From DASYML01 sp036399835 (lineage in GTDB: Bacteria; Acidobacteriota; Blastocatellia; Pyrinomonadales; Pyrinomonadaceae), in NCBI GenBank assembly GCA_036399835.1, contig DASWMI010000186.1:1-10192 (forward strand): a DNA stretch of 10,192 nucleotides, read 5' to 3'. The position numbers and the translations under genes are program-made. This document shows, in pieces, positions 6,468 to 10,192 of this stretch; position 1 is the stretch's first letter, and each line of letters opens with the position of its first letter. The notes below the pieces were generated by a model, which worked only from the letters and a program-made list of their open reading frames with translations, was not told where the DNA came from and ran no database searches.

Positions 6468-7001
6468 TTACCTTCTTCTCAAGGTACGCCGCGCCACCTT
6501 GCGGCGAAAGGCAAACTGCCGCTTTTGTCGCGCCCGCTCGCTAAAGAACTGGTCGAGCACGTACAGGAGGAGCGTTCCGGCGATGGTCGTGGCGATGACC
6601 TTAAAACCTGCCATCTGCACGAAGGGAATCAGCGAAGGCTGGCCGAGCATGCGATGGAGCAGGACGTAAAGCGCGGCGTCCAAGAGGGCCGCACTTGCTA
6701 AGACGGGGATTCTCATCAGCGGGTTGTCAAGCATCACGCGATTGGCAATCGCCGAGATGAGATACGCGATGATGGTCTTGGTAAAGCCGCTCGCGCCGAG
6801 CAGCCCGCCGCTCAAGACATCCGTGCCCAGCCCCGCTATCATCCCGACCACCAGCGCCTGCAAAGGGTCGCGCTGCAAGGCGAAATAAACGACGACAATC
6901 AGCGGCAGATCAACGTAAACAAAAGGATGCCAGACGAGCCTTAATGATGATTGAAGGATGATTGCCAGCGCAAGGACAATCGCGATTTTCAGTTGACGCA
7001 T
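6468..7001 (-). CDS. mreD: Rod shape-determining protein MreD
   Basis: Small integral inner-membrane component of the MreBCD complex. The 177 residues contain several hydrophobic segments (about 4-20, 28-42, 49-66, 73-88, 97-116, 131-152) and end in a strongly basic tail (KRQFAFRRKVARRTLRRR). The conserved MreD segment GLGTDVLSGGLLGASGF (57-73) is clear; its usual form is G-x-x-x-D-x-x-x-x-x-x-x-G. Position between mreC and mrdA confirms the call. The ATG follows only TTTTTTTA and CATCACT heptamers on the - strand, so no Shine-Dalgarno sequence is visible. The basic tail is longer than I would expect for the family, but otherwise the length is typical. Confidence 0.93.
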   Translation of the reverse strand: MRQLKIAIVLALAIILQSSLRLVWHPFVYVDLPLIVVVYFALQRDPLQALVVGMIAGLGTDVLSGGLLGASGFTKTIIAYLISAIANRVMLDNPLMRIPVLASAALLDAALYVLLHRMLGQPSLIPFVQMAGFKVIATTIAGTLLLYVLDQFFSERARQKRQFAFRRKVARRTLRRR

Positions 7002-7002
7002 T

Positions 7003-7086
7003 AAAAAAAGTGATGAGTGATGAGTGATGAATAATGAGTGAAAAGCTGCTGTCTCATCGCTCTTTATTCATCACTCATCACTTTTT
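7003..7086. repeat. Palindromic heptamer repeat between mreC and mreD
   Basis: The left arm is an A-run followed by AGTGATG three times, then AATAATG and AGTGAAA (7009-7043), with exact seven-base period. The right arm (7064-7086) is the inverse, containing TCATCAC twice and ending in TTTTT. Apart from one extra heptamer on the left, the arms pair over 23 bases. The right arm includes the mreC stop codon (TGA, 7078-7080 on the - strand) and two of the terminal Lys codons. The left arm begins two bases from the mreD ATG. Confidence 0.85.
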
Positions 7087-7977
7087 CTTCTCCACGTTGG
7101 GCAAAACCTGGTCCGGCTCCGTGCGTTGCGGGGGATGATATTGGAGGACGGCGACCTCTTCCAACTGGTCCAGCCGCGCCCCCGGCTTGATGTGTATGAC
7201 GTGCGGCTGCGTGGCCGAGCCATGCTTGACCGTAACCACCGTGCCGACGTTGAGACCCGGCGGGTAGATGCCGTCCTGTCCGGTCGTCACCACGTAATCG
7301 CCCGGCTCGACCTTTTCCATCCCTGAGACATAACGCATCTCGACCAGACCGTCTTCGCCGAGACCCCTGACAGAGCCGAGCGCATTCGACGCGCCAAGCT
7401 GTCCGACGACCGCGCCCGCCGCCGCACGCTCATCCGTGAGGAGCATAATCTGTGCGGTCCAGGGGCTGGTGGCGACGACGCGCCCGACAATCCCGCCCGG
7501 CGTCACGACCGGCATATTTAGCTCTATGCCGTTGATCCTGCCGCGATTGATCGTGACCGTATCAAACCACATGGAGGGGTCGCGCGCGATGACACGCGCC
7601 GGGACAATCTGGTATCCGCTCTTCTCCTTAAGATTGAGCAGGGCCTTGAGCCGCTCATTCTCGTCCGAACGCTCACGCGCATCACGGACTTCGACTTCCA
7701 GCTCTTCGACGCGCTTCTTGAGCGCCTCGTTTTCGGCGGAAGCGGTCCGCAGGTTGGCGAGACGGCGGAAGAAGTCTGCGCCGATGCCGCCCGCCGCCGA
7801 AGTGGCCTGCTGGACTGGCGCGACGATGGCCTGCGCCCAGACACGTATCATGCGCTGCTTGGTGGCATCGCCGCTCTCGCGCGCATCAATCAGCATCAAG
7901 ACGACATTCAACAGAAGCAGCCCCACGAGCCACAAGGGGGCGCGCTGCCGTATCTCTTTTTGCGAGCGAGCTACCAT
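7078..7977 (-). CDS. mreC: Rod shape-determining protein MreC
   Basis: Bitopic membrane protein that links cytoplasmic MreB to periplasmic PBP2/RodA and activates the elongasome. With the ATG at 7977 it has 299 residues: a short basic N-terminus, one membrane helix (about 14-31), a coiled coil (about 75-118, ENEALKKRVEELEVEVRDAR), then the double beta-barrel region with WFDTVTINRGRINGI (137-151), PVVTPGGIVGRVV (156-168), TDERAAAGAVV (181-191) and GDYVVTTGQDGIYPPGL (226-242). These are family signatures. The frame stays open to a TTG at 8025, but the extra 16 residues (SDSQTPDS and similar) are encoded by an octamer repeat, so I reject that start. No Shine-Dalgarno sequence is seen before the ATG. 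The last three Lys codons lie in the adjacent heptamer palindrome. Confidence 0.95.
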   Translation of the reverse strand: MVARSQKEIRQRAPLWLVGLLLLNVVLMLIDARESGDATKQRMIRVWAQAIVAPVQQATSAAGGIGADFFRRLANLRTASAENEALKKRVEELEVEVRDARERSDENERLKALLNLKEKSGYQIVPARVIARDPSMWFDTVTINRGRINGIELNMPVVTPGGIVGRVVATSPWTAQIMLLTDERAAAGAVVGQLGASNALGSVRGLGEDGLVEMRYVSGMEKVEPGDYVVTTGQDGIYPPGLNVGTVVTVKHGSATQPHVIHIKPGARLDQLEEVAVLQYHPPQRTEPDQVLPNVEKKK

Positions 7978-7981
7978 TTTC

Positions 7982-8076
7982 GAGTCGGGAGTCTGAGAGT
8001 CCGAGAGCCTAGAGTCAAAGGCCAAAAGCTTTTTTCTTTTGACTCTCGGACTCCGAGACTCTCAGACTCTCGGACT
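7982..8076. repeat. Octamer-based palindromic element, copy A, between mreB and mreC
   Basis: The left arm (7989-8029) contains GAGTCTGA, GAGTCCGA and GAGTCAAA units, then GGCCAAAAGC. The right arm (8041-8076) has GACTCTCG, GACTCCGA, GACTCTCA and GACTCTCG in strict eight-base period. The arms are mutually complementary in several registers. It is close to the element at 9343-9435: the first 44 bases differ at only a few positions. It ends five bases before the mreB stop and lies directly in front of the mreC start. Confidence 0.85.
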
Positions 8077-8081
8077 GTTCT

Positions 8082-9128
8082 TTACGTTCCGCTCGTGAGC
8101 GTGTTGTCCCACTTCACGCGTTTGAGCAGGTTGAAGTCCGAAAGCATCTTGCCCGTGCCGAGGACGACCGAAGAGAGCGGGTCTTCGGCGAGCGAGACCG
8201 GAAGGCCCGTCTCAATCGAGAGCCGCCGGTCCAGATTCTTGAGCAGCGCGCCGCCGCCCGTCAGCACTATCCCGCGCTCTACAATGTCCGCGGAAAGCTC
8301 CGGCGGGGTACGCTCAAGCGCGACGCGCACGGCGTTGACGATGGTCGAGACCGAATCGGCCAGTGCCTCTCTGACCTCTTCATCCGAAATCGAGATGGTT
8401 TTCGGGATGCCTTCAATCAGATTGCGCCCGCGCACTTCCATCGAAAGCGGCTCATCCAATGGGAAAGCAGAGCCAAGCTCGATCTTGACCAACTCGGCTG
8501 TCCGCTCGCCGATTAAAAGATTGTACTTGCGTTTGATGTACTGCGTGATGGCCTCGTCCATCTCGTTGCCCGCGACCCTCACGGCGCGCGAATAGACGAT
8601 GCCGCTTAAAGAGATGACGGCGATGTCAGTGGTCCCGCCGCCGATGTCCACAACCATGTTGCCGTGCGGCTCTGTGATGGGCAGGCCAGCGCCGATGGCC
8701 GCCGCCATCGCTTCTTCAACCAGGTAGACTTCGGAAGCCTTGGCGCGATAGGCGGAGTCTTCGACGGCGCGGCGCTCGACCTGCGTAATCTCCGAAGGGA
8801 TACCTATCACGACGCGAGGCGAGACCCAGGTCTTGCCGTTGTGAGCCTTGCGTATAAAGTGCTGAAGCATCTTCTCGGTCACTTCAAAGTTGGCGATGAC
8901 GCCATCCTTCATGGGCCGGATGGCGACGATATTGCCGGGCGTGCGTCCGAGCATCTCCTTGGCATCGCGCCCGACGGCCTCGACCGCGTTGGTAATCTTG
9001 TTGATGGCGACGATGGAAGGCTCGGAGACGACGATGCCGCGACCCTTCGCGTAAACCAGTGTGTTAGCCGTGCCGAGGTCTATTGCCAGATCGCTTGAGA
9101 ACAGGCTGAAAAGAGATTTAAAGGGCAT
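8082..9128 (-). CDS. mreB: Rod shape-determining protein MreB, bacterial actin
   Basis: ATP-binding actin homologue that forms membrane-bound filaments and guides lateral-wall synthesis. The 348-residue length is typical. An amphipathic N-terminus (PFKSLFSLFSS) suits membrane binding. Nucleotide-site motifs are complete: phosphate-1 DLGTANTLVY (17-26), the VEEAMAAAIG connect-1 segment (137-146), phosphate-2 DIGGGTTDIAVIS (161-173) and adenosine-binding LTGGGALLKNL (289-299). RPMKDGVIANF (71-81) and GIPSEIT (109-115) are also MreB hallmarks. DnaK and FtsA are excluded by these motifs. It is the first gene of the mreBCD-mrdA-rodA set. The stop lies five bases from the octamer repeat. Upstream on the - strand, a GTAGGTG about 16 bases before ATG is too far for a good Shine-Dalgarno sequence. 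Confidence 0.98.
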   Translation of the reverse strand: MPFKSLFSLFSSDLAIDLGTANTLVYAKGRGIVVSEPSIVAINKITNAVEAVGRDAKEMLGRTPGNIVAIRPMKDGVIANFEVTEKMLQHFIRKAHNGKTWVSPRVVIGIPSEITQVERRAVEDSAYRAKASEVYLVEEAMAAAIGAGLPITEPHGNMVVDIGGGTTDIAVISLSGIVYSRAVRVAGNEMDEAITQYIKRKYNLLIGERTAELVKIELGSAFPLDEPLSMEVRGRNLIEGIPKTISISDEEVREALADSVSTIVNAVRVALERTPPELSADIVERGIVLTGGGALLKNLDRRLSIETGLPVSLAEDPLSSVVLGTGKMLSDFNLLKRVKWDNTLTSGT

Positions 9129-9276
9129 CGAGTATTTCTATACACCTACTTCTTTTTAGGATGAATACGCCCGGAGGGATGAGCAGTTCGCACCTTACGC
9201 GCGCCGGTCGGCTTTCCGGGTCCGCCAGACGCGATGGCAGGGCAGCAGTGCCTCACCGAAAAAGAGCGAACTTAAT

Positions 9277-9306
9277 AAGATACACGAACGCGCGCCGGGA
9301 TGCCAT
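9277..9306 (-). promoter_or_regulatory. Weak candidate promoter for the mre cluster
   Basis: On the - strand, ATGGCA (9301-9306) and TATCTT (9277-9282) are separated by 18 bases, with four of six and about four of six matches to the -35 and -10 consensus. It would give a leader of roughly 140 bases before mreB. The assignment rests only on this resemblance and on location between the end of the GGDEF gene and mreB. The rest of 9129-9342 shows no gene; the 60-codon + frame inside it has no family features. Confidence 0.22.
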
Positions 9307-9342
9307 CTGTAAATTAGATTTTCCGATGAAAAGCCGTAATTA

Positions 9343-9435
9343 GAGTCTGAGAGTCCGAGAGTCTAGGGGTCAAAGGCCAAAAGCTTTCTCTTTAGACTCA
9401 TGACTCCGAGACTCTCAGACCCTTGGACTCTTGAC
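9343..9435. repeat. Octamer-based palindromic element, copy B, between the GGDEF gene and mreB
   Basis: The left arm contains GAGTCTGA, GAGTCCGA and GAGTCTAG units, then GGGTCAAAGGCCAAAAGC. The right arm has AGACTCAT, GACTCCGA, GACTCTCA, GACCCTTG and GACTCTTG in eight-base period. It matches copy A (7982-8076) in both arms and in the loop GGCCAAAAGCTTT. The right arm contains the stop codon of the GGDEF gene (TGA, 9415-9417 on the - strand) and its last codons. As a hairpin just past that gene it could act in transcript termination or stability, but it has no clear T-run. Confidence 0.85.
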
Positions 9436-10191
9436 GCAGTTTTTCCCGGCTGCTTTGGCTTCGTACATGGCTGCGTCGGCGACGGCGACGAGCTGTTGGG
9501 GAGAGGGGGCGAGTTGCGGAAAGGCGGCTACGCCGAAGCTCGCTGTAATGTGAAGCTCCAGATGGCGGCCACCGTGAAAGGCGTGCTGCGCGATCTTCTC
9601 GCGGACACGCTCGGCGACGAAGATGGCCTGGTCCAGCGGAGTCTCCGGCAGCACGACGACAAACTCGTCGCCGCCGTAGCGCGCCACCATGTCCGTATCG
9701 CGCACTGAGCTGAGGATGACAGCCGCCATCTCCATCAAGACATGCGAGCCGACGAGATGCCCGTGCTGGTCGTTAATCCGTTTGAAGTTGTCAATGTCGA
9801 AAAAGAAGGTCGAGACGCTTGAGCCGTAGCGTTTGGCGCGGCGCAGCTCGCTTAGGAGAAAGTGGCGCAGGTAGCGCGCGTTATGGAGCTTGGTCAGATC
9901 GTCCGTCTGCGAGAGACGCTCGGCATCCGCGAGACGCACGGAGTTGGCGAGCGCCGAAGAGATGGGCACGGCCAGCGCCGCGAGCAGCTTCATCTCTTTC
10001 AGAGAAAAGGGGCGCGCCTCCTTTCCTTCACGCACTACTTCGAGCACGCCCATCACCCTGTCATGATTCATCAAGGGGAGAGCCAGCACGCGGCGCGTGC
10101 CTTCCGTTTTCCTGACGGTTTCCATACGCGCGGCGGCCTGGGTAGCGGCCTTCGATTCCGGCCCGGAGAAAGCTTGAGCTTGCGTCTGCGG
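9415..10191 (-). CDS. GAF-GGDEF diguanylate cyclase, 5' part outside window
   Basis: Predicted to make cyclic di-GMP from two GTP. The frame is open to the right edge, so the N-terminus is missing; the ATG at 10125 lies inside a domain and is not the start. Residues numbered from that Met: the end of a GAF sensor domain (VLALPLMNHDRVMGVLEVV, about 13-31, to about 66), a connecting helix, then the GGDEF domain from DDLTKLHNARYL (75-86). Metal and substrate residues FFDIDNFKRIND (108-119) and the active-site GGDEF (151-155) are intact, preceded at the standard five-residue spacing by an RxxD inhibitory site, RDTD (142-145). The C-terminal MYEAKAAGKN is typical; the final VKSPRV comes from the octamer repeat. 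No EAL domain is present in the visible part. Same strand as mreB, about 290 bases upstream of it, so co-transcription is uncertain. Confidence 0.92.
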   Translation of the reverse strand, partial: PQTQAQAFSGPESKAATQAAARMETVRKTEGTRRVLALPLMNHDRVMGVLEVVREGKEARPFSLKEMKLLAALAVPISSALANSVRLADAERLSQTDDLTKLHNARYLRHFLLSELRRAKRYGSSVSTFFFDIDNFKRINDQHGHLVGSHVLMEMAAVILSSVRDTDMVARYGGDEFVVVLPETPLDQAIFVAERVREKIAQHAFHGGRHLELHITASFGVAAFPQLAPSPQQLVAVADAAMYEAKAAGKNCVKSPRV

Positions 10192-10192
10192 G

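Noticed and set aside
7436..7996. Long + frames opposite mreC, mreB, mrdA and the GGDEF gene
   Set aside because: All are antisense shadows of well-identified genes, with Ser/Arg-rich translations.
7978..8025. N-terminal extension of MreC from a TTG codon
   Set aside because: The 16 extra codons are octamer-repeat sequence; the ATG at 7977 leads directly into the normal MreC N-terminus.
9161..9343. 60-codon + frame upstream of mreB
   Set aside because: No recognisable family, Arg-rich composition typical of a chance frame in GC-rich DNA, and it ends in the octamer element.

Overview
The window looks like a chromosomal segment of an acidobacterium, probably of the Blastocatellia. This is an inference from three things: a secreted VWFA-domain protein of the type expanded in Acidobacteriota, a menaquinone gene of the futalosine pathway, and GC-rich genes separated by unusually repeat-rich gaps. 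No rRNA, tRNA, CRISPR array, transposase or phage gene was seen.

Layout. On the + strand at the left edge are the 3' part of mqnC and, 12 bases behind it, a 59-codon gene for a bacterial metallothionein that is easily missed because of its size. A 375-base array of degenerate palindromes with a 20-21 base period follows. All other genes are on the - strand. In transcription order they are: a GAF-GGDEF diguanylate cyclase (cut by the right edge), mreB, mreC, mreD, mrdA (PBP2), rodA, a small four-helix membrane protein, and the secreted VWFA-domain protein.

The core is the complete rod-shape (elongasome) cluster. MreB filaments, the MreC/MreD membrane partners, the SEDS glycosyltransferase RodA and the transpeptidase PBP2 together make the lateral-wall peptidoglycan. 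The cluster order is conventional. The diguanylate cyclase upstream reads the same way but is separated from mreB by about 290 bases.

The most unusual aspect lies between the genes. The gaps GGDEF-mreB, mreB-mreC, mreC-mreD, mreD-mrdA and mrdA-rodA each hold short tandem units of 7 or 8 bases, in four cases arranged as opposing arms of a palindrome. They often overlap the upstream stop codon and end within a few bases of the next start. The two gaps around mreB carry near-identical copies of one octamer-based element; the others use different heptamers. A separate inverted-repeat element (containing CACAGAGGCAC) occurs on both sides of the VWFA gene and has supplied the C-terminal codons of the neighbouring membrane protein. 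These repeats have changed the predicted ends of several proteins, and most starts in the cluster lack an evident Shine-Dalgarno sequence.
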